NCBI RefSeq assembly: GCF_039962115.1
Contig: NZ_JAMPKJ010000025.1
Span: 18,355 to 82,354 of the forward strand
From: Funiculus sociatus GB2-C1
GTDB taxonomy: Bacteria > Cyanobacteriota > Cyanobacteriia > Cyanobacteriales > FACHB-T130
DNA length: 64,000 nucleotides
Direction of reading: 5' to 3'
A program made the translations under genes and the position numbers. Below the pieces are notes generated by a model that did not search any database, was not told the DNA's origin, and worked only from the letters and a program-made list of their open reading frames with translations. Positions 35,469 through 43,889 of the stretch are shown one piece after another (the first letter of the stretch is position 1; every line of letters begins with the position of its first letter).

Positions 35469-37817
35469 TTAGCACCGAATTCCACTTCTCCCAGCGAGGT
35501 TTGCAACTACCGCAGCTAACTCGGCTGGTTCCACAGGTTTAGGTAAATGTATCTGGAAACCGGACATAAGCGATCGCGTCCGATCCTCAGCCCTAGCGTA
35601 TGCTGTTAGTGCAGCAGCTGGAATCAGACCCCCTTGCTCTGGCGATAGCGCTCGTACCTTGGTGATCAAAGTATAGCCGTCTTCTTCAGGCATCCCGATA
35701 TCACTGACTAAAACATCTGGCTTTGACTGTTTAATCAGCTCCATTGCCTCGCTCACCGATGCAGCTGCTTTTACTTGGGCTTTGCACTCTTCGAGTACCG
35801 TAGTCAGAAACAGGCGAGTATCAGCATTGTCATCGACCACAAGTACCTTTAACCCATCCAGCGAGGGCGGATTGAACGATACTCCACTTTCAACAGCTGC
35901 TGGCTGTACCCGCTCCCCATTGCTTGCCTCCACACGGACAGGCATAACTGGAAGTTTGACAATAAATGTCGCTCCCTTCCCCGCGCCTTCGCTGTGGGCG
36001 CGAACTGTTCCCCCGTGCAGTTCTACCAAGTTGCGGACAATCGCTAAACCTAGTCCGAGTCCGCTGTATTGCCTAGTGATAGAGCTATCAGCTTGACGAA
36101 ACCGCTCAAAAACATAAGGCACAAAGTCGGGGTTGATGCCTTCTCCGGTATCGCTGATTGTAATCTCCACATGAGAGTTAATCCGTTCCAGGCTAACTTG
36201 AACACTCCCTTCCTTGGGCGTAAACTTAATCGCATTAGATACCAGGTTCCAGATTACCTGCTGCAAACGGTCTGAGTCGCCTGAAACTGGCCCGGCTGCC
36301 GGGTCGAGTATGCTTTGCAGCCGGATTGCCTTAGCCTCAGCCGCTGGGCGGACGGTATCAAGAGCCGCCTCAATCACTGTGGACAGTTCCACTGGGCGGA
36401 CACTCAAGCGGAGTTTGCCTTGAATAATCCGGGAGACATCCAGCAAATCCTCAACCAGTTGTGCTTGCGCTCTGGCAGAGCGTTCAATTGTCTCCATAGC
36501 TCTAGCAGTAGTCGCTTCGTCAAACTTTCGAGTATTCAGCAGCCGCAGCCACCCTAGCATGGCATTTAGTGGCGATCGCAATTCGTGGGAAAGTGTCGCC
36601 AAAAATTCGTCCTTCATTCGGTTGGCTGCCTCGGCGGCGGCGCGTGCTTCCTGTTCCGAGGCGAGTAGCTGGGCACGTTCGTCCTCAGCTTGCTTGCGTT
36701 CGGTGAAGTCGCGCATGATTTTGACAAAGCCTCGCAACCCAGTTTCATCTTTTAAGGGTGTTACGAAGCCACTTGCCCAGAAACGGCTGCCGTCTTGGCG
36801 AACGTGCCAGCGCTCATCCTCAGCCCGACCTTCCGCTTCTGCTGTGTGGAGTTCCTTTTTGTCCTCGCCGCGCTCCAGGTCTTCTAGGGTAAAGATAATT
36901 GAAGAATGTTGTCCCAGGATCTCTGCTTCCTGATAGCCTAAAATGCGTTCTGCCCCAGCGCTCCAACGGACAACACGCGCCTCTGTATCGAGAAAGAAAA
37001 TCGCGTACTCCTTCACATTTTCCAACAACAGGTGGAACCGCTCTTCGCTTACCCGCTGTGCTTCCTCGGCAAACTTGCGATCGCTGATGTCAGCTACTAT
37101 GTAAACGGCACCTGTGAAAGCTTTGCTCTGGTCAAATATCGGATCTGCGGTGATGGCAAACCAGCGCGTACCGTTCTTTAGCTCTCTGCTTTCGCGACGC
37201 TGAGTTTGCTGAATGCTAGAAAAGGGACACTCCTCGATAGAACTCAGTATTTGTTGTAGGAGTTCCTGGTGAAAGCTACCCTCGATGTGGCTGAAGGGTT
37301 TCTCCAGAAGCTGACACATGGCGCTGTTACATCTCACAACTTTTCCTTCGGCATCGAGTAAACAAACACCGTCGCTTATTGCATCAAAGGTAGTCTGCCA
37401 CTCCTTCGCTAAAGCCAGGGCCGATTCCTCAGCTTCTCGGATGCGGAGCAGCGCTTTGACAGTGGCGATCAATTCTATTGGCTCTACAGGTTGGGCTAGG
37501 TAGCCATCTGCACCGCCTTCTAATCCCTGTGCCTTATCTCGGCTCTTGACAAAACTAGCGGATAAATGTAACACGGGAATAAAGGACGTTTCAGGGTTTT
37601 CCTTAATCCGGCGACATACCTCAAACCCATCGATATCTGGAAGCTTTACGTCAAGGATTATTAAGTCGGGTTGTTGTGCTACCACCATTCGCAGACCAGC
37701 TTCGCCTGTTGCTGCTTCCTTCACCAGAAATCCGGCTTGTTTTAACATCCGGCTGACGACATAGCGGTTGGTTTCGTTGTCGTCTACGTGCAGAATAGTT
37801 ACAACGCTATCATCCAT
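35469..37817 (-). CDS. Hybrid histidine kinase: REC-PAS-PAS-HisKA-HATPase-REC
   Basis: A 782-residue cytoplasmic kinase. The N-terminal receiver has Asp56 (LIILDVKLPD). Two PAS domains follow (about 135-255 and 260-380, the second with YAIFFLDTEARVVRWSAGAERILGY). HisKA has its phosphoryl-accepting His in ATLSHELRSPLNAML (about 410), then HATPase with WNLVSNAIKF and GLGLGLAIV. A C-terminal receiver has PDVLVSDIGMPEEDGY. It is last in a six-gene minus-strand operon; its start overlaps the previous gene by 8 bases. No membrane helix is visible, so input is cytosolic or through upstream partners. Confidence 0.92.
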   Translation of the reverse strand: MDDSVVTILHVDDNETNRYVVSRMLKQAGFLVKEAATGEAGLRMVVAQQPDLIILDVKLPDIDGFEVCRRIKENPETSFIPVLHLSASFVKSRDKAQGLEGGADGYLAQPVEPIELIATVKALLRIREAEESALALAKEWQTTFDAISDGVCLLDAEGKVVRCNSAMCQLLEKPFSHIEGSFHQELLQQILSSIEECPFSSIQQTQRRESRELKNGTRWFAITADPIFDQSKAFTGAVYIVADISDRKFAEEAQRVSEERFHLLLENVKEYAIFFLDTEARVVRWSAGAERILGYQEAEILGQHSSIIFTLEDLERGEDKKELHTAEAEGRAEDERWHVRQDGSRFWASGFVTPLKDETGLRGFVKIMRDFTERKQAEDERAQLLASEQEARAAAEAANRMKDEFLATLSHELRSPLNAMLGWLRLLNTRKFDEATTARAMETIERSARAQAQLVEDLLDVSRIIQGKLRLSVRPVELSTVIEAALDTVRPAAEAKAIRLQSILDPAAGPVSGDSDRLQQVIWNLVSNAIKFTPKEGSVQVSLERINSHVEITISDTGEGINPDFVPYVFERFRQADSSITRQYSGLGLGLAIVRNLVELHGGTVRAHSEGAGKGATFIVKLPVMPVRVEASNGERVQPAAVESGVSFNPPSLDGLKVLVVDDNADTRLFLTTVLEECKAQVKAAASVSEAMELIKQSKPDVLVSDIGMPEEDGYTLITKVRALSPEQGGLIPAAALTAYARAEDRTRSLMSGFQIHLPKPVEPAELAAVVANLAGRSGIRC

Positions 37818-39972
37818 GATTTTTTTCTCCAGGTTCCAGCACTAGCCCAGCTTTAAGCAGTGCTTCCCGACTTCGGGCGATCGCATCTTCCCGCAATGGA
37901 TCTTTAGAGAGAATCGCTACCGTCCTCCGGGCAAGATCCCTTTTTTCCTCTTCTTCTAGCACTTTTGATGTATTAATAATTACCGGTATATTGCTAGTAG
38001 CGCGATCGCTTTTTAGAAGTTCTATCACCTCAAATCCGTTCATGTGTGGCATTGCCAGATCCAGAAAAATGCAATCCGGATTTTCTTCTCCCGCTAAGCG
38101 GATACCTTCGCGTCCATTTTCGGCTTCAAGGATTGTAAAATTAGCATAAGCTAATAATTGCTTTAGTAAATATCGGGATACTTTGTCATCGTCAATTATC
38201 AAAATTTTCTGTTGTCTCTTTTTATTAATAAGTTTATTAAAGTTATCCAATAGTAATAATCGCTCTACTGGTTTGACAAAAAACGCATCTGCTCCCAATT
38301 CTAGCGCTTTTTTATCGTTATTGATAACGGTAATCACGAGCAGGGGGATATCCCGCGTTGCTTCATTTTGTTTCATTTCTGAAATCAAATTCCAGGTATT
38401 TTGCTCTTTTAGTAATATGTCAGATATTACCGCAACAGGTTTAAACATCTCAAGAGCAAGTTGGGCTTCTTGGAGCGATCGCGCCTGAATAAGCTGATAA
38501 TTTGAACCCTGGAAATACTTCTCGTAAGTAAAGAATGTCTCCTCGTTGTCCTCTATTACGAGTACAGGAAAACGAGACGGATCTAACTGCCAGTTTACAT
38601 CTGGCACCACTGCCCCAAACTCGGAATTATTGTAGCTAATCGGTATGGTAGCAAAGAACGTTGACCCCTTTCCTAGCTCACTTGTTAAAGAAACATTGCC
38701 GCCCAGCAATTCGGTTAAATGCCGTGATAGAGAAAGTCCAAGTCCTGTGCCTTTAACCCGCTTTTGAAAAGCGGAATCTACCTGGACAAATTCCTCAAAA
38801 ATTCGCTTTTTATCCTCCGGTGCAATGCCAATTCCGGTATCAGCCACCGAAAAAACTACCGTTCTACCAACCAATTTGGCAGCAATGCGAACTTCACCTT
38901 TTTCTGTATATTTGATTGCATTAGAAACAAAATTTCTCAGAATCTGAGCAACTTTGCCTTCATCAGTGTAGAGTGTGGGAATACCAACGGGTTCTTCAAA
39001 AATCAGAGAAATTGAAGAATTATAGGCGAGAAGAGGACGCAGCATCCCTCTTAAAGCGCCGAAAAGCTCGCTCACCTCAAACTCATTCGGATGAATAACA
39101 ATTTTTCCCGCTTCAATCTTTGCCAGATCCAAAAGGTCGTTAACTAACTCCAAAAGGCCTTCACCTGATTGGCGGATAAACCTTACTTGCTTTTCTTGCT
39201 CATCTGTCAATTCCCCATCCATCCGATCTAGCAGTAGGCGGGACAGAGACAAAATAGAGTTTAGCGGTGTGCGAAACTCGTGACTCATATTCGAGAGAAA
39301 TCGAGTTTTAAGTTCATTAGCGCGCTGTAAAGAATCAGCTTTTTCGTCTAATTCTGCATATAGTGCCACAACACCGCGATTAGTATCCTCCAGCTCACGA
39401 TTGAGCTGAGCTAGCTCGGCTTGACGTTTTTCTAGTTCTTCTAGAGTGCGAAGCAGTTCTTGGTTTTGCTGCTGAATTTCCGAATAAGGATTTTCAGGCG
39501 ATCGCATTATCAACTCATTAGCAATCTCACCCAAACGTTTTGTGGTGACTATAGGGCTGCGTTTAGGCAAATTTTTCCCCATCACCACTACTGTTCCTTG
39601 CTCAGGGGTTGAGTCAATGCGAAACTGATCCATCAGTCGTTTGCTGCCAATAATGCCTAACCCCATTCCCGTATTCGATGTATATTGTCCCTCTAGAATA
39701 GTCTTGAGATTAGGGATACCCCGCCCTTTGTCACGAATGGAAACCATGAATATTTGAGGCGATTCGCCTTCCACCCAAAATTGAATTTTTCCACCCTTTG
39801 CATATTGAAAAGCGTTGCGGGCAATTTCAGAAACCGCAGTAGCAATGCGCGTCCGATCTTGAGAGTCAAAACCCAACAACTCAGTAATCTGGCGCACCCG
39901 CTGACGTGTCATAACGACATCTTGTTCAAAGCGTATTTCTATAGTGAGGATAGTTATCTCTTCCTTAGCCAT
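37810..39972 (-). CDS. Hybrid histidine kinase with N-terminal RsbT-like ATPase domain
   Basis: A 720-residue protein. Residues 1-135 form an RsbT/anti-sigma-type ATPase (RTRIATAVSEIARNAFQYAKGG, IRDKGRGIPN, NTGMGLGIIGSKRLMDQF). A coiled coil (about 165-225) follows, then HisKA with His in SNMSHEFRTPLNSILS and HATPase (NFVSNAIKYTEKG, GTGLGLSLSRHL). Two receivers complete it: the first with AVISDILLKEQ and the second with CIFLDLAMPHMNG. This links a stressosome-type kinase domain to a phosphorelay in one chain. It lies between the phosphatase gene (355-base gap) and the second hybrid kinase (8-base overlap). Confidence 0.9.
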   Translation of the reverse strand: MAKEEITILTIEIRFEQDVVMTRQRVRQITELLGFDSQDRTRIATAVSEIARNAFQYAKGGKIQFWVEGESPQIFMVSIRDKGRGIPNLKTILEGQYTSNTGMGLGIIGSKRLMDQFRIDSTPEQGTVVVMGKNLPKRSPIVTTKRLGEIANELIMRSPENPYSEIQQQNQELLRTLEELEKRQAELAQLNRELEDTNRGVVALYAELDEKADSLQRANELKTRFLSNMSHEFRTPLNSILSLSRLLLDRMDGELTDEQEKQVRFIRQSGEGLLELVNDLLDLAKIEAGKIVIHPNEFEVSELFGALRGMLRPLLAYNSSISLIFEEPVGIPTLYTDEGKVAQILRNFVSNAIKYTEKGEVRIAAKLVGRTVVFSVADTGIGIAPEDKKRIFEEFVQVDSAFQKRVKGTGLGLSLSRHLTELLGGNVSLTSELGKGSTFFATIPISYNNSEFGAVVPDVNWQLDPSRFPVLVIEDNEETFFTYEKYFQGSNYQLIQARSLQEAQLALEMFKPVAVISDILLKEQNTWNLISEMKQNEATRDIPLLVITVINNDKKALELGADAFFVKPVERLLLLDNFNKLINKKRQQKILIIDDDKVSRYLLKQLLAYANFTILEAENGREGIRLAGEENPDCIFLDLAMPHMNGFEVIELLKSDRATSNIPVIINTSKVLEEEEKRDLARRTVAILSKDPLREDAIARSREALLKAGLVLEPGEKNHG

Positions 39973-39990
39973 CGGTTATTTATTAATAGA

Positions 39991-40123
39991 TATAGCAATC
40001 CTAAATCATTTATAAAACCTTCCGTCTCTCCTCTTTCTCTCTTGTTTCTCCTTTCTCTTCCTAAGCCTAAAGCGTAGGCTGAGCGGTTCATCAATTATTA
40101 CAAACCCTGCAAAGATTGCTATA
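39991..40123. repeat. MITE-like repeat, family A copy 3
   Basis: TATAGCAATC at 39991 and GATTGCTATA at about 40114-40123 form inverted ends of a 133-bp unit. It abuts the next inverted repeat (40122-40256), sharing the TATA at the junction. No ORF lies inside. It occupies the gap inside the signalling operon. Confidence 0.65.
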
Positions 40124-40256
40124 TAGCGGTTCTCGGTTCGATGCGGTACACTCTGCTCTCTGTCTTGAGATTTGATTCTTACTCCCCTTCCCTACAAGGG
40201 AAGGGGTTGGGGGTTAGGTTATTCTGATGTACTTCACGCAACTGAGAACCGCTATA
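40122..40256. repeat. MITE-like inverted repeat with 29-base ends
   Basis: The left end starts TATAGCGGTTCTCGGTTCG and the right end read backwards starts TATAGCGGTTCTCAGTTGC; the ends match over about 29 bases with several mismatches. Inside is the hairpin CCCCTTCCCT-ACA-AGGGAAGGGG (40184-40206). The outer ends resemble family B (5102, 25778). Confidence 0.72.
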
Positions 40257-40327
40257 GTTTTTCAGTAAAACAAGCATCTTCCCCACCTTATTTGATAGCA
40301 GACAAGATGCCCGCCCAACAGTTATTA

Positions 40328-41362
40328 TTAATTTTCCCGTGCGACCAGTACCGTGACATCATCGCGGTGTCGGGTAAAATCCCGGTATAGAACTCCAGCG
40401 AGCAGGCTGGGATGTTTTGCGGCTAAACCAGGATAACGATCTAAACGCCACTGCGTACCTAAACCGTCGGAGTGCATTATCAAAATCCCCCCTTTAGACC
40501 ACTGATAAACAAACTCCTGAATTTTGCGAACCTCATGCCCGACAGTGCCGTTATGGGAAACCATACTGTAAGAACGGGCTAGTCCTATCTCTTGGTTGGG
40601 AGAAAGAACTGTGGCAGAAATGTTGCCCACTCCAGCAAAACAAACTGCTTGTTTTTCAAAGTTTACTTCAGCGATCGCCATTGCTGCTCCCCGTGTACTT
40701 CGCAAAGCTGCATGAGCTGCTTCAATAATTTCTTTAGGACTTTGACAGACATTCTCTCGAAATATCCTCACCGCTTCTAACGACGCTTCGGCGGCTAGAG
40801 GCCCGTGACCTAAACCATCTGCAACTAATAACAGAGTGCGATCGCCACAGCGATCTATTGCCCAAGCATCACCGGAAACCTCCTCACCTATTTTGGGCAA
40901 GCACACTACACCTATATCTATATCTATGTCTATATTGCTGCGTAGCGGCAATTCTTGGTTAGGACTAGCCCAGAGTTGGCTTAATAAGGCTGTCCCGACA
41001 CTGGGAACAGAATGAATATCAAAAACAGTGGAGAGGCGAGCGATCGCGCCTAAGCCATTTCCCGGAGTTCCCGCCGTAGAATAGCCATCACGCAAACACT
41101 CGCTGATATTGCTCATTCCTGGCCCTTTGTCCAGCGCTAGGATTTCGATCCCCACGATGTTGTTTTTTTCCACAGCTTGGAGCAGCAACTGACCGTCGGT
41201 AGCGTGACGAACCAGGTTATTTGCCATCTCGGTGACAACAATGCCTACCTTCCCTCGTTCTGTTTCGTTGAAACCGAGACTACTGGCGAGGGATAAAGCC
41301 ATCCGTCGCGCTTCACCAGCCTGACTAAACTCTAAGATGGGCAAGCCGACTGGATCTTTCAT
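40328..41362 (-). CDS. RsbT-like ATPase domain fused to SpoIIE/RsbX-type phosphatase
   Basis: A 344-residue protein. Residues 1-130 are an anti-sigma-type ATPase (VGIVVTEMANNLVRHATDG, ALDKGPGMSN, GNGLGAIARLS). Residues about 145-344 are a PP2C-like phosphatase with metal-binding aspartates in GDAWAID, VADGLGHG, HSDGLGTQW and RDDVTVLV. RsbX-type phosphatases reset stressosome proteins by removing phosphate from RsbR and RsbS. It starts 4 bases after the RsbT-like gene. A hexanucleotide repeat (40913-40936) encodes an Ile-Asp run between the domains. Confidence 0.88.
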   Translation of the reverse strand: MKDPVGLPILEFSQAGEARRMALSLASSLGFNETERGKVGIVVTEMANNLVRHATDGQLLLQAVEKNNIVGIEILALDKGPGMSNISECLRDGYSTAGTPGNGLGAIARLSTVFDIHSVPSVGTALLSQLWASPNQELPLRSNIDIDIDIGVVCLPKIGEEVSGDAWAIDRCGDRTLLLVADGLGHGPLAAEASLEAVRIFRENVCQSPKEIIEAAHAALRSTRGAAMAIAEVNFEKQAVCFAGVGNISATVLSPNQEIGLARSYSMVSHNGTVGHEVRKIQEFVYQWSKGGILIMHSDGLGTQWRLDRYPGLAAKHPSLLAGVLYRDFTRHRDDVTVLVAREN

Positions 41363-41366
41363 ATAG

Positions 41367-41771
41367 TTACTTCCACTTGGTTATTGTGACGCAGGTGCCT
41401 TCGCCGACGTGGGAAACAATATTAAATTCGTTCACCAGCCGCTTTGTCCCGCTTAAGCCCATACCGAGTCCACCTCCGGTGGTGAAGCCGTCTTTTAGCG
41501 CTAGATCGATGTTTGGAATCCCTGGCCCCGAATCTTCAAAAGTCAAACGCAGACCACGACGAATTCCTTCATCTAATGCTTCTAGTTTGACTGTCCCGCC
41601 ACCGCCGTAGTCCAAGGTGTTGCGTGCTAATTCGCTCGCCGCCGTGACGATTTTAGTCTGGTCTATCAGGCTAAAACCCAGTTCTACGGCAAACTGACGC
41701 ACAGCTTGCCGTACTAGCACAACATCTGCCGAAGTGTTGATGCTCATGGTTTCATGCTTGTGCATCACCAT
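41367..41771 (-). CDS. rsbT: RsbT-like switch kinase (GHKL ATPase)
   Basis: A 134-residue serine/threonine kinase of the anti-sigma type. The N-box lies in IVTAASELARNTLDYGGGG, the G1 region in LTFEDSGPGIPN, and the ATP lid in FTTGGGLGMGLSGTKRLV. In stressosomes RsbT phosphorylates RsbR and RsbS and is then released to act on a target. Its start overlaps the RsbS-like gene by 20 bases. Confidence 0.88.
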   Translation of the reverse strand: MVMHKHETMSINTSADVVLVRQAVRQFAVELGFSLIDQTKIVTAASELARNTLDYGGGGTVKLEALDEGIRRGLRLTFEDSGPGIPNIDLALKDGFTTGGGLGMGLSGTKRLVNEFNIVSHVGEGTCVTITKWK

Positions 41772-42168
41772 CCAGAAACCCCCTTGGAGTGGAGACGCGA
41801 TAGCCGCTGTCTCTACGTAGCGATCGCTGCAAAAGAGTCATTCCCTTCTCAACATTTAAGGCTGTGCGAACGCCTGTTAAGGAAAGTCCCAACTCTACTA
41901 AAGTGATGGCGACTGCTGGCTGCATTCCTACGACAACCGTTTGTGCATCTAGCACCTGCGACATCTTGGCAATGTTTCCCAGTATCCGCCCAATAAAGGA
42001 ATCAACTATTTCCAATGCTGAGATATCGATCAGGACACCACGAGCATTTGTCTGGGTAATCCGGTTTGTCAGATCGTCCTGCAAGGTCATCGCTAGGCGA
42101 TCGTGCATATCCACCTGAATAGTGACTAGGAGGAATTCGCCCATCTGAAGAATGGGGATGCGTTCCAT
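41752..42168 (-). CDS. rsbS: RsbS-like STAS protein
   Basis: A 138-residue single STAS-domain protein. ARGVLIDISALEIVDSFIGRIL contains Ser57, in the position phosphorylated by RsbT in known RsbS proteins, and VVVGMQPAVAITLVELGLSLTGV is the second signature. It forms the stressosome scaffold together with RsbR. It begins 16 bases after the RsbR-like gene and overlaps rsbT by 20 bases. Confidence 0.88.
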   Translation of the reverse strand: MERIPILQMGEFLLVTIQVDMHDRLAMTLQDDLTNRITQTNARGVLIDISALEIVDSFIGRILGNIAKMSQVLDAQTVVVGMQPAVAITLVELGLSLTGVRTALNVEKGMTLLQRSLRRDSGYRVSTPRGFLDGDAQA

Positions 42169-42184
42169 TACAACTCCTTGCTTA

Positions 42185-43051
42185 TTAAGTGGGTGTCTGG
42201 GAGCGAACGAACGCCACCCCCGTTCGCTTCAAGGCTAGAGCAAAGGCATCGGCTAAGGTAGCTTTGGTAATTACATCAGCCAGATCCACGCCTAGGTAGA
42301 CGATGGTTTGAGCGATTTGGGGACGAATACCGCTGATGATGCAATCAGCACCCATCAGTCGAGCAGCTGTTACTGTTTTTAGTAGGTGCTGTGCTGTCAG
42401 GGTATCTACGGTTGGCACTCCGGTAATATCGATGATGGCAACTTCTGCACCCGTTTCGACGATTTTGTTTAGTAGAGATTCCATGACAATCTGAGTGCGG
42501 GCGCTGTCGAGGGTGCCAATAATGGGCAATGCTAAAATCCCTTCCCACAGTTTTACGACTGGCGTTGAGAGTTCCATCAATTCCTCTTGCTGGCGGAGGA
42601 TTACCTCTTGGCGGGCTTTTTGATAGCTTTCCGTCGTCCAGAGTCCTAGCTTATCTAGGAGGTTAGTGGCACACCAAATCTCATCTATAAGTGTCTCGAC
42701 ATCCTGTGCTAGTTCCTGGCGCAAGCGGCTGAATAAAGGCTGCTTAAAGGAAAGAACAAAGATGGCGGTTTCTGATGGGGTGAAGCCTTTAATCGAGCGC
42801 GACCGCGAAATCGAAGCCAGCAAATCCCGCACGCCACGCCACTGAGACGTTTGGATGTCGGTTAAATTACCTCCCTGTACTGCATTTGTAAACAAGTCAA
42901 GGAATTCTTTGCACTCTTCGCGCAGTTCTGTTTCCCTGAGCAAGTCTTTACGGATACCAGCAGCTAGTTGCTCGTTTAGCCACTCTGTCAACAGTTGGGC
43001 TTCGTAATTTTTGAGAATTGCCGGAATTTTGCTTTTGCCGTTCAAGTTCAT
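42185..43051 (-). CDS. rsbR: RsbR-like co-antagonist: RsbRD N-terminal domain plus STAS
   Basis: A 288-residue protein. Residues about 8-150 are an all-helical RsbR-D-type N-terminal sensor domain (ILKNYEAQLLTEWLNEQL, LFTNAVQ). Residues about 160-280 are a STAS domain, with ELSTPVVKLWEGILALPIIGTLD and AIIDITGVPTVDTLTAQHLL. Thr217 (VDT) and Thr249 (IAQT) sit at sites expected to be phosphorylated by RsbT. It is the first gene of the six-gene operon, followed after 16 bases by the RsbS-like gene. The sensed signal is unknown. Confidence 0.88.
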   Translation of the reverse strand: MNLNGKSKIPAILKNYEAQLLTEWLNEQLAAGIRKDLLRETELREECKEFLDLFTNAVQGGNLTDIQTSQWRGVRDLLASISRSRSIKGFTPSETAIFVLSFKQPLFSRLRQELAQDVETLIDEIWCATNLLDKLGLWTTESYQKARQEVILRQQEELMELSTPVVKLWEGILALPIIGTLDSARTQIVMESLLNKIVETGAEVAIIDITGVPTVDTLTAQHLLKTVTAARLMGADCIISGIRPQIAQTIVYLGVDLADVITKATLADAFALALKRTGVAFVRSQTPT

Positions 43052-43889
43052 TTCAACGCCTCCCGCCGCTGACTGGGTTAAAAAAAGTGCAGTATTTAGG
43101 CTTTTAGGATAACTAACATTAACTAGAGCTGTTTACTAGGAGGCGCTTGGCGTGAGTTGTTGCAAGCTGCATACACTTGACACCAGTAGCTAACTGTTCA
43201 GTCTGGGGTAGTTTCTAAAAGGCTATTTGGCCAACATTTTATTATACGGCTTAGGTTGGACAAATGGACTAGGCATCACCATTATCTTTGCACTCACGCG
43301 ATCGCGCTTCTTTGCTCGTTGTGGTGTAGATGGTGGGACGGGAAGCTTGAGTTTTCCAAATTTTGCCAGATGAAATATCAGGAGTTGTGGAGAGCGATCG
43401 CTAGACCAGAAGTTGTTCATATCATCCCAACATCTTGAATCGTTCTTTAGCCATCCAGTCAAATAAACTGACATATTGCGTCCCCATTCTGATAGATATT
43501 TTGTATATTATTCCGAAAATTAAGATTAATTGTTTATTAATTTCTCCATAGTTAAATACAACTTAAACATTCCCTAAAAGTGGCAAATATTACAGCAGCA
43601 AATGGGATGAAAGAGTTAACTAATTTGTAAGTAGATGGACAAAGGTAAACATCATAAAAACCTAACTCCCAATCCAAACTTCTCCTTTTAGGAGGAAGCC
43701 CAACAAATCTTTTTTTGCAAAGGGGAGGCTGATTCTGGCTCCCCGCACCTTGCACCTGATGAGTTGGGAAGGCAGCGCCTTGCAGGGGTTCTCCGATTGT
43801 GGCGACTGGAGTGGAGAGGTTAGATAGTTCGGTTCACCTACCCAACTGCTAATTGATTCTAAAAAATTGTTGTTAAGGGGGAGATACTG
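43052..43889. other. Long spacer between the stressosome operon and gap
   Basis: About 840 bases between divergent genes, so it should hold promoters for both the rsbR operon and gap. Overlapping frames on both strands at 43223-43474 show no family features. Nothing else is recognised apart from scattered HIP1-like octamers. Confidence 0.45.

Noticed and set aside
43223..43474. 83-codon minus-strand and 60-codon plus-strand frames that overlap
   Set aside because: Both are short, overlap each other, and show no domain. Neither can be chosen.
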